Positions 17,001 to 26,056 of a stretch of 64,000 nt of DNA are shown here, one piece after another. A program made the position numbers and the translations under genes. The notes under the pieces are model-generated. The model ran no database searches. It was not told the origin of the DNA and saw only the letters and a program-made list of their open reading frames with translations. Every line of letters starts with the position of its first letter. Positions within the stretch are counted from its first letter, which is position 1. The DNA is from Chitinophaga niabensis (GTDB taxonomy: Bacteria > Bacteroidota > Bacteroidia > Chitinophagales > Chitinophagaceae). The DNA lies in the NCBI RefSeq assembly GCF_039545795.1, contig NZ_CP154260.1, positions 67,001 through 131,000 on the forward strand, in the 5' to 3' direction.

Positions 17001-20000
17001 GCGTAACCCAAGGTCCCGCTGGGGAGGTATGATGCGCGCCATCGATAACAGTGACTTTGAAACGGCGAATATTGAGTTCATCGAATTCTGGATCCAGGAT
17101 CCTTTCATCACCAATCAAACCAGCACAGGCGGTCAGTTATATTTCAACTTAGGTAACGTTTCTGAAGATGTACTGAAGGATTCCCGGAAAGCTTTTGAGA
17201 ACGGATTACCTAATCCAATAACAGACAGGAACAAACTGGACTCCAGCCGCTGGGGCCGTGTTCCCAAATTCCAGCAGCAGATCACGCAGGCTTTCGATAA
17301 CGACCCCGCCATCCGCCGTTACCAGGATGTTGGTTTCGATGGTTTGCTGGATGATGATGAACAACATTTCCGCGCTGCCTATCTGAACGATCTCTTAGCC
17401 GTTTTCGGCGCCAGTTCTGATGCTTACCGCAATGCCATAAAAGATCCTTCCAACGATAATTACAAATGGTACCGTCATGGAGATTATGATGCGGCGCCAA
17501 ACCCTACCGGTGGAAAAGGTACCGGCATCCTGGGAAGGTATAAATATATTAACGGGCCGGAAGGCAACTCCCCGGTTTCTGATAATAACTCACAGTTCTC
17601 ACAGGCTGCTACCAACTATCCTGAATCAGAAGACCTGAACAGGGATAACACCATGAACGAAACGGAAGAGTACTTCCAGTACCGGGTGAACATTACACCC
17701 AATATGCAGGTGGGTAGCAATTACCTGGTGGACAAATTTACCACCACGGTACAGTACCCTGATAATTCCACACATGATGAAGTATGGTACCAGTTCAAAG
17801 TACCTGTGAACCAGTACGACAGAAAAGTGGGTAATATCCCGGATTTCAAATCCATCCGTTTCATGCGGATGTTCCTCACCGGCTTTGAAGATTCCGTTGT
17901 GCTGCGTTTTGCAAAACTGGACCTCGTACGTAACCAATGGCGCCGTTACCTGTATGAACTGAAACCAGGTGATCCTATCCCGGTAGATCAAACAACAGCT
18001 TTCAATGCGTCCGCCGTGAACATTGAAGAGAACTCCCGCCGCAAACCTATTCCTTATGTACTGCCTCCCGGTATCCTGCGTCAGAATACCCTGAGTACAA
18101 ATAATACAAACATCCTGCTCAATGAACAATCCCTGTCCGCACAGATCTGCGATCTGAAAGATGGTGATACAAGGGCATTGTATAAAAACCTGAACCTGGA
18201 CCTTCGTCAATATAGCCGCATCCAGATGTTCATACACGCGGAAGCCGTAAACGTTCCCACTTCTTTAAAGGATAATGATCTGCAGGCGATCGTGCGGGTG
18301 GGTAGTGACTTTACAGAGAACTACTACGAATACCGCATTCCGTTGAAAGTAACGCCTTGGAATTCTACTACGGAAGCTGCCATATGGCCTGATCTCAACA
18401 ACCTCGATCTTCAGCTGGACCGTTTCAGCCAGTTGAAACAGAAACGTAATAATGATGGAGCATCTCCATTGATCCCATACGTACAGGCAGATGGTAATAA
18501 CTTCATTGCTATTATGGGTAATCCAAGTTTAGGGGATGTACGCAGTATCATGATCGGTGTATTGAATCCACAGAATGATGGGATGCCACTATGTACGGAA
18601 GTATGGTTCAATGAACTGCGCCTCACCGGTTTGGATGAAAAAGGCGGTTATGCTGCTTTAGCACGGATGGACCTGCAACTGGCAGACCTGGGTTCTGTTA
18701 CCTTCAGCGGTAATATGCATACCGCAGGTTTTGGAGGAATTGATCAGCGGGTGAATGAACGTTTCCGTGATAACTACCTGCAATATGATGTAGCCACGAA
18801 TCTTGATCTTGGAAAATTATTGCCAAAACGTACCGGCATCACGGTTCCGGTTTACGCAGGATATTCTCAAACCGTGAGCAATCCGGAATATGATCCATAT
18901 GATCTGGACATCAAACTGAAAGATAAACTGGCACTGGCGAGAGATAAAGAACAAAGGGATTCTATCCGTAAGAATGCACAGGATTTTACCTCTATCACCA
19001 GTCTCAACTTTACCAATGTGCGTAAAATGGCAGTTGGTAAATCGAAGAGCCGCCTCTGGGATATTGAGAACTTTGATATCAGCTACTCCTATTCACAGAT
19101 CAACCGGCACAACCCTGTTATCCAGAGTGATGTGCTCACCCGTCACCGTGGTGGTTTAGGTTACAACTTTGCAGGAACACCTAAGTTCATTGAACCGTTC
19201 AGGAAACTGATCAAGAGTAAATCTCCCTGGTTTGGTTTGGTGAAAGAATTCAACTTTAACTACATTCCTTCTATCATCAGCTTCCGTGCAGATGTGACCA
19301 GGCAGTTTGGTGCAACCCGCATGCGTAACGTAGGTGGCGGACCATTCCTTTTACAGGAAACATACGATAAGTATTTCACCTTCGACCGTTACTATATCTT
19401 CAAACTGGACATCAGCCGTAACCTGTCCCTCGATTTCAATGCCACCAATATGGCACGCATCGATGAACCAACAGGCCGTATCAATACCGGGCCAAAGAAA
19501 GATAGTGTGCGTAATAACTTCTTCAAGTTAGGCCGTACCACCAACTATTTCCACAATGCCACCATTACGTATACATTGCCTACTGCAAAATTCCCGCTCC
19601 TGAGCTGGACGAACGTAGCCGTAAGTTATGGAACAGAATACAGGTGGATAGGCGCATCCCGCCTGGCAATGTACCTTGGTAACGCCATTGAGAACTCTCA
19701 TCAGAAAATGGTGAATGCCGAATTGAAGTTCACAGACCTCTATAATAAGAGTAAATGGCTGAGGAAGATGAATGCTTCTTCCGGTAGCGATTTTGTACAG
19801 CCGCCGATCATGAACAATGCTGCTGCACCAAAAGCAGCACCAAAAGCAGCTGAAGAAGATGCGCAGGTATCAGGTTTCGTAAAAGCACTGATGCGTGTAG
19901 CCATGTCTTTAAAGAGAGCAACGATCAACTACTCAGAAAACGCCGGTACCCGTTTACCCGGTTACCTGGATAGTACGAAACTGATAGGGATGAACTTTGC

Positions 20001-21315
20001 ATCTATGGCTCCGGGTCTTCCATTTGTATTCGGTTACCAGCCTGATAAGAAATGGATGGACGACTTCTCGAAGAAAGGTCTCCTTTCCCGCGACACCCTT
20101 TTCAATATCCAGTTCCAACAACAGTTCACGCAAAAGCTGGATGTACAGGTGAACCTTGAGCCGGTACGCGATCTGCGGATAGACCTCAATCTCACCAAGT
20201 CATTCACAAAAACGCACTCTGAACTCTATAAGGATACCATCGGTAATGGTGCTTTCGGTCACCTCAATCCATATGATGCCGGTGGTTTTGAAATAACTTT
20301 CATTGCCATTAAAACCATGTGGGGTAAGATCAATACAGAGAATGGTGTATCTACCACTTTCAAGGATTTTGAGTCTTACCGTAAGATCATCTCTGCCCGT
20401 TTAGGTAAAGAGAACCCTTATAATGGTGGAGGTTCCGTACCTGAATTTGATCCTAAAGATCCGGAGTACCGTTATGGTTATGGCCGCTATGCGCAGGATG
20501 TACTGATCCCTGCATTCCTGGCAGCTTACACCGGTAAGAGCCCTGAAACCATCGGTTTGTTGAAACAGGGCGCAACCAACGTAAGATCCAATCCGTTCAA
20601 GAACATCCTGCCAAGACCTAACTGGCGGATCACTTATAATGGATTGAGCAGGGTGAAACCATTCACAGATTTCCTGACCAACTTCACTTTAACACATGCA
20701 TACGTAGGAGCCCTCAGCATGAACTCCTACAATACCGCATTGATGTTCTATGATCCATTGCTGTTAGGTTATCCGGCCTTCCGCGACTCTGTTTCCGGTA
20801 ATTACGTACCTTACTTCCTGCTGCCGAACATGACCATTACGGAACAGTTTGCACCATTGCTGGAAGCAGATATGACCTTTACCAACAGCCTGAACGTGCG
20901 CCTGGGCTTCAAACGCAGCCGTACACTGAGTCTTAGCCTGATCGATTACCAGTTGAGTGAAATGCGTTCCAGCGAAATAACCATGGGCGCAGGATACCGT
21001 GTTCGCGGATTCCCGCTGCCATTCAAAGTTGGCAAAGATGGCGGTAACCGTCTGGAAAACGACCTCAACTTCCGCCTGGACCTGAGTTTCCGTGACGATA
21101 AAACCGTGAACAACCGTTTGGATGCTGACCTGGTGATCCCCACCAGCGGTCAGAAAGTGATCGGTATTCAGCCTACAATAGACTATGTGGTGAACAACCG
21201 CTTAAATATCAAGTTCTTCTATGACCGCCGTCAGACCATTCCGGTGATCTCTACAGCCTACCCGATCACCACTACCCGCGGAGGTTTGACGTTACGGTTC
21301 ATGCTCGCACAATAA
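14044..21315 (+). CDS. sprA: SprA/Sov, outer-membrane translocon of the type IX secretion system
   Basis: SprA is the giant outer-membrane beta-barrel through which T9SS cargo leaves the cell and is needed for gliding in Flavobacterium. The 2,423-residue protein has an N-terminal hydrophobic export segment, the SprA N-terminal repeats with GSLGLTFGYQGQ and LITNYNTQSTFDFENQ, and a long series of amphipathic barrel strands to GGLTLRFMLAQ. Length matches the family. An in-frame TAA at 14035 means the start must be at or after the TTG at 14044; no in-frame ATG lies near the export signal. An Ala/Pro/Lys-rich low-complexity loop occurs near residue 1925. It follows ruvA by 37 bp and ends at a strong terminator. 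Confidence 0.96.
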   Translation: MPRKNYYGAIAVIGVVSFIIVESAARPRNSSGNTYKSNSEIAVNRKTDIAKPDTTAKPDTLKFPIRDRRGSAVTDPVKNAIDLKDPALIRKEVEYDPVTKQYIVTEKIGSQNYRQPTVMSFADFYRLQAQQSEQDYWQKRANTIGNLNQRTTAPQLYYGDKLFDRVFGGTKVDIKPQGSLGLTFGYQGQNVKNPVLVERARKNGGFDFDIDINMNVTGKIGEKLKLITNYNTQSTFDFENQVKLEYTGYQDEIIKKIEAGNVSFPLSSSLISGVQSLFGVKTQLQFGRLTVTSVLSNQKSQKQNMVLRGGNSIQDFTIKADEYEDNRHFLMGQFFRDTFNYAMATLPVIRTQTNIIRVEVWVTNKTGATTDTRDIVGLMDLGEFRPFNTSLTVTTSDRKPNNGTNILYSNLVSDPGARNSGTVVSRLLAMGLQPVQEFEKTFARKLDSADYVVNRQLGFISLNQQLQPDEVLAVAYQYSYNGRVYQVGEFSQDVPPDQNNSANQRILFLKLLKATSARPALPIWDLMMKNIYATNAFQINRQDFKLDVLFKDPGTGTGVGDRVPSEKRYLPDAKGQFAGAPIITILNLDRLNNQNDPQPDGVFDYVEGYTINSMNGKVIFPVLEPFSEGLRRAFEGDPVLEKQYLYPMLYDSIKVIAQQFPNLNRYILKGSYKSSNSSEISLNAYNIPPGSVTVTAGGQMLRENVDFIIDYNLGRIKIINGGVLSSGVPINVQFENNALFGQQVRNYMGTRLDYFVNDKLNIGGTVVRMSERPYYQKVNYGDDPIKNTVVGLDANYVSEWRGLTRMLDKLPNFQSTRPATINFTGEVARLFPGHSKLVNAAGSKQGQVMIDDFEGARNGYDLKFPSTSWALASTPRDATDANGNILFPEAALNDTLPYGRNRALLAWYIIEPTLQIPNSPNLPPGVGPSQSDPRTRLVYQKDVFPNRSTDFGQSQLSTLDLAYYPEEKGPYNFESSPLALFPNGRLRNPRSRWGGMMRAIDNSDFETANIEFIEFWIQDPFITNQTSTGGQLYFNLGNVSEDVLKDSRKAFENGLPNPITDRNKLDSSRWGRVPKFQQQITQAFDNDPAIRRYQDVGFDGLLDDDEQHFRAAYLNDLLAVFGASSDAYRNAIKDPSNDNYKWYRHGDYDAAPNPTGGKGTGILGRYKYINGPEGNSPVSDNNSQFSQAATNYPESEDLNRDNTMNETEEYFQYRVNITPNMQVGSNYLVDKFTTTVQYPDNSTHDEVWYQFKVPVNQYDRKVGNIPDFKSIRFMRMFLTGFEDSVVLRFAKLDLVRNQWRRYLYELKPGDPIPVDQTTAFNASAVNIEENSRRKPIPYVLPPGILRQNTLSTNNTNILLNEQSLSAQICDLKDGDTRALYKNLNLDLRQYSRIQMFIHAEAVNVPTSLKDNDLQAIVRVGSDFTENYYEYRIPLKVTPWNSTTEAAIWPDLNNLDLQLDRFSQLKQKRNNDGASPLIPYVQADGNNFIAIMGNPSLGDVRSIMIGVLNPQNDGMPLCTEVWFNELRLTGLDEKGGYAALARMDLQLADLGSVTFSGNMHTAGFGGIDQRVNERFRDNYLQYDVATNLDLGKLLPKRTGITVPVYAGYSQTVSNPEYDPYDLDIKLKDKLALARDKEQRDSIRKNAQDFTSITSLNFTNVRKMAVGKSKSRLWDIENFDISYSYSQINRHNPVIQSDVLTRHRGGLGYNFAGTPKFIEPFRKLIKSKSPWFGLVKEFNFNYIPSIISFRADVTRQFGATRMRNVGGGPFLLQETYDKYFTFDRYYIFKLDISRNLSLDFNATNMARIDEPTGRINTGPKKDSVRNNFFKLGRTTNYFHNATITYTLPTAKFPLLSWTNVAVSYGTEYRWIGASRLAMYLGNAIENSHQKMVNAELKFTDLYNKSKWLRKMNASSGSDFVQPPIMNNAAAPKAAPKAAEEDAQVSGFVKALMRVAMSLKRATINYSENAGTRLPGYLDSTKLIGMNFASMAPGLPFVFGYQPDKKWMDDFSKKGLLSRDTLFNIQFQQQFTQKLDVQVNLEPVRDLRIDLNLTKSFTKTHSELYKDTIGNGAFGHLNPYDAGGFEITFIAIKTMWGKINTENGVSTTFKDFESYRKIISARLGKENPYNGGGSVPEFDPKDPEYRYGYGRYAQDVLIPAFLAAYTGKSPETIGLLKQGATNVRSNPFKNILPRPNWRITYNGLSRVKPFTDFLTNFTLTHAYVGALSMNSYNTALMFYDPLLLGYPAFRDSVSGNYVPYFLLPNMTITEQFAPLLEADMTFTNSLNVRLGFKRSRTLSLSLIDYQLSEMRSSEITMGAGYRVRGFPLPFKVGKDGGNRLENDLNFRLDLSFRDDKTVNNRLDADLVIPTSGQKVIGIQPTIDYVVNNRLNIKFFYDRRQTIPVISTAYPITTTRGGLTLRFMLAQ

Positions 21316-21322
21316 TATTCCA

Positions 21323-21353
21323 GGGGGCCCGGCAACACCGGGTCCCCGTTTTT
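21323..21353 (+). terminator. rho-independent terminator after sprA
   Basis: GGGGGCCCGG (21323-21332) and CCGGGTCCCC (21338-21347) form a 10-bp stem with one G-U pair and a 5-nt loop, followed by G and five T residues. Confidence 0.92.
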
Positions 21354-21369
21354 GGTGATGATGAAAATC

Positions 21370-21400
21370 ATTGTATAAGTCTGGTTAATCCCTACATTTG
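21370..21400 (+). promoter_or_regulatory. Bacteroidota-type promoter (ATTG-N19-TACATTTG)
   Basis: TACATTTG at 21393-21400 matches TAnnTTTG exactly, and ATTG at 21370-21373 lies exactly 19 bp upstream as a 3/4 match to TTTG. The ATG of the next gene is only 12 bp past the element, so the transcript would have a very short leader. Confidence 0.65.
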
Positions 21401-21412
21401 CGTATTCTTCTC

Positions 21413-21775
21413 ATGAAATACGTATTCGTCATAATCACTTTAACAAGCCTTATGCTGCAAACATTCAGCAAGGGGCTGGTATTGGCGGAATTCATGATGA
21501 ACAGGGATTACATTGCTAAAGTGCTGTGTATTAACAAAGCCAAACCCCAGCTGGCCTGCCATGGTCAGTGTCAGCTGATGAAGCAGATGGAGAAGGAAAC
21601 GAAGAAAGAACAGAACGGCAATGCCCTGAAAGATAAGTACGAAGTGGTTTTCGCAGTGATCAACACTTCATTCCATCTCAGCCCTTCCATAGCTGTTAAA
21701 GAACTCTTTACCGCTTATAATGGCGGCGCACACCGCGATCCCCTTCATGCGGTATTTCACCCACCTCAGGCCTGA
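21413..21775 (+). CDS. small exported Cys-motif protein (CINK...CHGQC) of unknown function
   Basis: This 120-residue protein has an N-terminal hydrophobic segment (MKYVFVIITLTSLMLQTFSKG) and a conserved-looking block NRDYIAKVLCINKAKP followed by LACHGQCQLMKQM. Three cysteines in a C-x12-C-x3-C arrangement suggest metal or disulfide chemistry. I recall similar small Bacteroidota proteins encoded next to TonB receptors, but their function is not established to my knowledge. I chose the ATG at 21413; an in-frame TTG at 21398 overlaps the promoter element. The TonB receptor gene starts 124 bp downstream with a weaker promoter of its own. Functional linkage is inferred. Confidence 0.65.
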   Translation: MKYVFVIITLTSLMLQTFSKGLVLAEFMMNRDYIAKVLCINKAKPQLACHGQCQLMKQMEKETKKEQNGNALKDKYEVVFAVINTSFHLSPSIAVKELFTAYNGGAHRDPLHAVFHPPQA

Positions 21776-21824
21776 TTACGGGCAATTCAAACATCTTCAA
21801 CTTACCTGGGCCCCGGGTATAATG

Positions 21825-21832
21825 CATCTTTG
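21825..21832 (+). promoter_or_regulatory. weak candidate -7 element CATCTTTG before the TonB receptor gene
   Basis: CATCTTTG matches TAnnTTTG at all but its first base and is followed by CATCC. The inferred start site would leave a leader of about 60 nt before the ATG at 21900. Confidence 0.3.
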
Positions 21833-21899
21833 CATCCATAAAGCGTGCCCTGCTGGCAACGCATAGTAACCCCAATACGTACAAGCTAAAAGCTAAAAC

Positions 21900-24179
21900 A
21901 TGCTTCGCATTTTTATACTTTTTTTATTAACCCTTCCCTGCATACCCACCGCCGCCCAAATGCAACTACAGGGCCGGGTAATTGATGCGCAAACAAGGGA
22001 AGCACTCCCCGGTGTTACCATCCAGTGCAATGCCAACGGCTGCACAACAGATGCGCAGGGGAGGTTCACACTCTCAGAACCACACCTGATCGATTCTATA
22101 CAGGTATCATATATTGGCTATGTTGCTAAACGCATGCCCGCCGCACAAAAAGGAGAGATGGTCATTTACATGGAACCGCTTTCCACCCGTTTAAATGAAG
22201 TGATTGTTACTGCCGGAAGGGATAAACAGTTCCGCACGGAAGCACCGATCGCTATCAGTGCTATCTCCACCCAGCAGCTCAAAGAAACAAAAGCTACTTC
22301 ACTGGAACAGGTATTGAACAAAGTGAGCGGCGTGTACATGGTAGACCTCGGAAATGAACAACATACCATGGCTATCCGCCAGCCCATTGGTTATCGCAGT
22401 CTTTTCCTCTACCTGGAAGATGGTATTCCCATCCGCACCACGGGAGACTTTAACCACAATGCACTCATTGAAATAAATATGGCTGCGCTGAAAACAATAG
22501 AAGTGATCCGCGGCCCGGCCTCATCTTTATATGGCAGCGAAGCTGTTGGTGGCGCCGTGAACTTCATCACATTATCTCCTACTTTATTACCTACAGCCAA
22601 AGTGCAGGCGGAAATGAGCAACTGGGGATACAAACGCACAGACTTCAGCATATCTGGCACTAAAGGCAAACTGGGCGTGATCCTGGGAGGTTATTATGCC
22701 AATCAGCACAACGGATATATTGAACATAGCGACTTCCACAAATTGGCACTCACCTTAAAAACCGAATACAAGATCAACGACCGCACTACCTGGACGAACG
22801 GGATCTCTCTGGTAGATTACCAAACAGATCAGACAGGCGGGGTAGACAGCACCAACTTCTTCTCCAAAAACTACAAAAGCTTTCACACCTTCTCTTACAG
22901 GATGGTAAAAGCTTTCAGGGTGCGCAGCACTTTGGAGCATCAGTGGAATGCCAATAACTTCACCAGTTTCACAGCCTTCTATCGCCATAATGAAATAGGG
23001 CAGAACCCTTTCTATGCCATCAAAACCACCAACAATCCCTTAAAGGCCCGCGGTGAAATAAACAGTGATGCTTTTCAGAGTTATGGTCTGCTCATACAGC
23101 ATAAGAAACGTTTCAGCTGGAAGAATGCTTCGCTGATAACCGGGTTCAGTGCAGATTACAGCCCCGCAGAATATTTTGCTAACTATATTGATGTTGACAG
23201 AGATGCGGCCGGATATTTTACCGGTTACACCCCAACAGATTCCGTATTAACGGATTACCATGCCGGTTTATTAAATACAGCCTTGTATGCGCAGGCTGAG
23301 ATGAGCCCCATAGCGCACATGAAAGTAATTGCCGCATTGCGTTACGACAGGATGGATTACAATTTTGATAATCATCTTCCTCCTTCCGCTTTTACTGGTT
23401 CTCCCGATGAACGTAATTACTTTCATGCCTGGACGCCTAAGCTGGGATTGACGTACGATTTTGGTCAGGACCGTGGATTGTACGCCAATTACAGCGTGGG
23501 TTTTGCACCTCCTAATATCTCGGAACTCTATCGCGGTGTAAAAGTACCCACCCTTAGATCTGCCACATACAACAACTACGAGATCGGCGGATGGTTCTCT
23601 TTCGCAAAGAACAAAGGATATGTGGATGTGAGCCTTTACCGCATGGATGGTACAAATGAAATAGTAAGTGTACGTTTGCCGGATGGTTCTTCCGAAAATC
23701 AGAATGCCGGTAAAACCCGCCACAGCGGAGTAGAATGGAACCTGCGTTATGCACCTGTTCCTTCCATCCTTTTCCGTACCGGTGGCACTTATGCCGTACA
23801 TGATTTTGTGGCGTATGAAGACAAGGGGAAACAGTTCGGCGGTAACCGCATGAATGGTGCCCCCGCTGTGATCACCAATACAGAGATCACCTGGAAACCT
23901 GCTTTCCTGAAAGGATTCCGCACTGGACTGGAATGGCAGCACGTGGGTAAATACTTTATGGACCCGGCGAATACAGAAGAATATGGAGGGTATGATCTGC
24001 TGAATGCCCGCGTGGGATATAGTATCGGGGGCTTTGAATGCTGGCTGAACTGCCGCAACGTGGCAGATGTAATGTATGCTGTAACTGTAGATAAAAGTGC
24101 CTTTGGCAAAAGTTACCGCCCCGGCCCGAATAGAACTTTTAATGTTGGAGTGGCTTATACCTTCAGCGCAAAAAAATAA
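21900..24179 (+). CDS. TonB-dependent outer-membrane receptor with N-terminal carboxypeptidase-regulatory-like domain
   Basis: This 759-residue receptor would import a scarce ligand across the outer membrane using TonB energy. It has a signal peptide (TAAQ cleavage), a CarboxypepD_reg-like beta domain (residues about 22-95, GRVIDAQTREALPGVTI), a plug with DGIPIRTTGDFNHN and the IRGPASSLYGSEAVGGAVNFI block, and a 22-strand-type barrel ending in RTFNVGVAYTFSAKK. The size and the absence of a SusD partner argue against a SusC-type glycan transporter and fit metal, siderophore or cofactor receptors. The ligand is unknown. The Cys-rich neighbours on both sides make a metal plausible. The lipoprotein gene starts 2 bp after its stop. 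Confidence 0.88.
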   Translation: MLRIFILFLLTLPCIPTAAQMQLQGRVIDAQTREALPGVTIQCNANGCTTDAQGRFTLSEPHLIDSIQVSYIGYVAKRMPAAQKGEMVIYMEPLSTRLNEVIVTAGRDKQFRTEAPIAISAISTQQLKETKATSLEQVLNKVSGVYMVDLGNEQHTMAIRQPIGYRSLFLYLEDGIPIRTTGDFNHNALIEINMAALKTIEVIRGPASSLYGSEAVGGAVNFITLSPTLLPTAKVQAEMSNWGYKRTDFSISGTKGKLGVILGGYYANQHNGYIEHSDFHKLALTLKTEYKINDRTTWTNGISLVDYQTDQTGGVDSTNFFSKNYKSFHTFSYRMVKAFRVRSTLEHQWNANNFTSFTAFYRHNEIGQNPFYAIKTTNNPLKARGEINSDAFQSYGLLIQHKKRFSWKNASLITGFSADYSPAEYFANYIDVDRDAAGYFTGYTPTDSVLTDYHAGLLNTALYAQAEMSPIAHMKVIAALRYDRMDYNFDNHLPPSAFTGSPDERNYFHAWTPKLGLTYDFGQDRGLYANYSVGFAPPNISELYRGVKVPTLRSATYNNYEIGGWFSFAKNKGYVDVSLYRMDGTNEIVSVRLPDGSSENQNAGKTRHSGVEWNLRYAPVPSILFRTGGTYAVHDFVAYEDKGKQFGGNRMNGAPAVITNTEITWKPAFLKGFRTGLEWQHVGKYFMDPANTEEYGGYDLLNARVGYSIGGFECWLNCRNVADVMYAVTVDKSAFGKSYRPGPNRTFNVGVAYTFSAKK

Positions 24180-24181
24180 AC

Positions 24182-25369
24182 ATGAGATATTGGTTGATAG
24201 GATTGCTTTTCTTAGCAGCATGTGATACAAAAACAACATCATTTACAGAAGGAAAAGAACTGGTGTTATCAGATACTTCCCGCGATGCCTCCTGTACTTA
24301 TATGACGCGCAATGCACAAGGACAGATCGTAGTAAGCTGGGTGGAAAATGAGCAGTTATACTATGCCGTTTCCCCGGATGAAGGCCTGACGTTTTCAAAA
24401 GGAAAGCTGATCCCTGCCACAGCTGGCATCCAGGCACACGCAGAGAACATGCCTAAAATGGTATTCAGGCCTAATGGTGAAGTAATAGCCATGTATGGCA
24501 TACAAAGCGGTGACCCGCGCAATAAATATGCAGGCAAAGTATATTACACCCGATCCACTGATGCCGGTGAAAACTGGCTGCCTGCACAACCTTTGGTAAC
24601 AGATACTGCCAGTTATGATCAGCGCTATTTTGATATGGCCTTACTGCCTTCCGGCGAAGCGGTTACCATATGGCTGGATAACCGGAAGAACGATACAAAA
24701 GAAGGTTCAACTTTATACATCGCCACTACCGGCAAAGAACCAGGCTTCCAGAAAGAAAGGCAGATTGCACAAACGGTTTGCCAATGCTGCCGTACTGCCT
24801 TGTATGTAGACGCTGATGGCGGATTACATGCAACATTCAGAGACATCATCAATGATACGATCCGGGATATGGTACATATTGTATCTGCAGATGGCGGTGC
24901 TACTTTTTCCCCGCCTGTACGGATCAGCGCAGATAACTGGGCTATCAATGGTTGTCCGCATACGGGGCCTGCATTAGTGAAGAATGCGCAGGGCCTGCAC
25001 TTTGCGTGGTTCACCATGGGAGGAGGGCAAGGCGTTTTCTATTGCCAATCCCCTGATAACGGTATCACCTACACGCGGAGAGAAAGTATCAGTGCATTGC
25101 CTACTGCCAAACATCCACAACTGGCTGCCTTGAAGAATGGAGACCTTGCTTTGGTATGGGACGAAGCAGTAGATACCAGCGGCAGCAGGATCGGGATTCA
25201 GCACAAAGCAGGTAACGGTGAAAAGATTGCTGCCGGGTTTATTACACCGGCAGGTGTTTATGCTAACTTCCCGGTGTTGAAAACGGTTGGGGAAGGCAAG
25301 GTGTTAGTGGCGTATAAAAAAGTGAAAGGGAAACGGGAACAAGTGTGTGTACAGTTAGTGACGCTGTAG
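24182..25369 (+). CDS. Asp-box (sialidase-like propeller) lipoprotein with CQCC cluster
   Basis: This 395-residue lipoprotein has a lipobox LAAC (acylated C14). Four Asp-box-like motifs (SPDEGLTF, STDAGENW, SADGGATF, SPDNGITY) mark a beta-propeller of the sialidase/BNR type. It also has an unusual cysteine set: C200, C202 and C203 (VCQCCRTA), C258 (NGCPHTG) and C288. Nothing shows sialidase catalysis, such as an RIP motif or the arginine triad, so the name sialidase would be misleading. The 2-bp spacing to the TonB receptor suggests an outer-membrane or periplasmic partner. Metal binding by the cysteine cluster is my inference. Confidence 0.72.
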   Translation: MRYWLIGLLFLAACDTKTTSFTEGKELVLSDTSRDASCTYMTRNAQGQIVVSWVENEQLYYAVSPDEGLTFSKGKLIPATAGIQAHAENMPKMVFRPNGEVIAMYGIQSGDPRNKYAGKVYYTRSTDAGENWLPAQPLVTDTASYDQRYFDMALLPSGEAVTIWLDNRKNDTKEGSTLYIATTGKEPGFQKERQIAQTVCQCCRTALYVDADGGLHATFRDIINDTIRDMVHIVSADGGATFSPPVRISADNWAINGCPHTGPALVKNAQGLHFAWFTMGGGQGVFYCQSPDNGITYTRRESISALPTAKHPQLAALKNGDLALVWDEAVDTSGSRIGIQHKAGNGEKIAAGFITPAGVYANFPVLKTVGEGKVLVAYKKVKGKREQVCVQLVTL

Positions 25370-25894
25370 CTATTGAGCAGCCAGTTCCTGTGTCCAGAAA
25401 TTCTTATACAGGGCAACGGCGGTTTCGTTCACTTTAGGGTTCATCATGGCTTTACAGTGTACGACACTGCCCATCAATCCTTTAACAAGTGTAACCTCTG
25501 TTAATATCCCCAGCGCTAAGTTTTCTTCATATGCTTTCCATTTATAGCCCATTGCTGCGATCCGGCTTCCCGGGCTGCTGCCATTCCTGCCCGCATGGCT
25601 AAAATAACCGCTGTCACTCATCTCTTTGCTATGCAGCCAGGAAGCTCTTTCCAGGTTTTTATTCCAGGTGAGGGGAACAGCCGGCGCCATAAAGGTGTCT
25701 CCGCAGTTGCAACCTTTGCTTCTGTAATCATTGATCAGTTCAAGCAATAGTGCTTTGTTCACAGGATTGTCGAATGCAAATGCTGTATCCGCTATCGCTG
25801 TAGCAACTTTTGCCGGAGGGTTCATTATTGTTAATGGTTCTTTGGAACAACCAGCCAGTATAAATAACATTAACACAGGGATCGTACATCTCAT
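25370..25894 (-). CDS. CAP-domain (SCP/PR-1/YkwD-like) lipoprotein
   Basis: This 174-residue protein has a lipobox LAGC (C16) and a CAP domain from about residue 45. Its signature elements are LLELINDYRSKGC, LERASWLHSKEMSDSGYFSHAG, YKWKAYEENLALG and the C-terminal VHCKAMMNPKVNETAVAL. The histidines and glutamate typical of the CAP cleft are present. Bacterial CAP proteins are secreted or surface proteins, mostly with unknown activity. The stop codon abuts the stop of the convergent Asp-box lipoprotein with no spacer. Its upstream 162 bp contain an FNR-like dyad at 26015. Confidence 0.85.
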   Translation of the reverse strand: MRCTIPVLMLFILAGCSKEPLTIMNPPAKVATAIADTAFAFDNPVNKALLLELINDYRSKGCNCGDTFMAPAVPLTWNKNLERASWLHSKEMSDSGYFSHAGRNGSSPGSRIAAMGYKWKAYEENLALGILTEVTLVKGLMGSVVHCKAMMNPKVNETAVALYKNFWTQELAAQ

Positions 25895-26014
25895 CAGATT
25901 TATTATTTAATTGGCAGTAAAGGTAGGAAGGATGACATCTTTAAATGATGACGTCAGGCAACGGGGGGAATGAGTTTTGTGCTGAATTGTTCTGATGAGA
26001 ACGGGGATTTCAGA

Positions 26015-26026
26015 TGATGGTGATCA
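26015..26026. promoter_or_regulatory. FNR-like dyad TGAT-GGTG-ATCA
   Basis: An exact TGAT-N4-ATCA palindrome lies in the spacer between the CAP lipoprotein gene and the receiver-Crp regulator gene, about 120 bp upstream of the former. No TAnnTTTG was found at a matching distance, so its target is unclear. Related dyads occur at 28472, 28493, 30054 and 30075. Confidence 0.45.
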
Positions 26027-26056
26027 TCAATACCGGTGATAGGGATTGGAAACAGC

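Noticed and set aside
21900..24179. Treating the TonB receptor as a SusC-type glycan importer
   Set aside because: It is shorter than SusC proteins and no SusD-like gene is adjacent; the partner is a propeller lipoprotein.
24182..25369. Calling the Asp-box lipoprotein a sialidase
   Set aside because: Asp boxes only indicate the propeller fold; no catalytic arginine triad or RIP motif was seen, and the neighbours point elsewhere.
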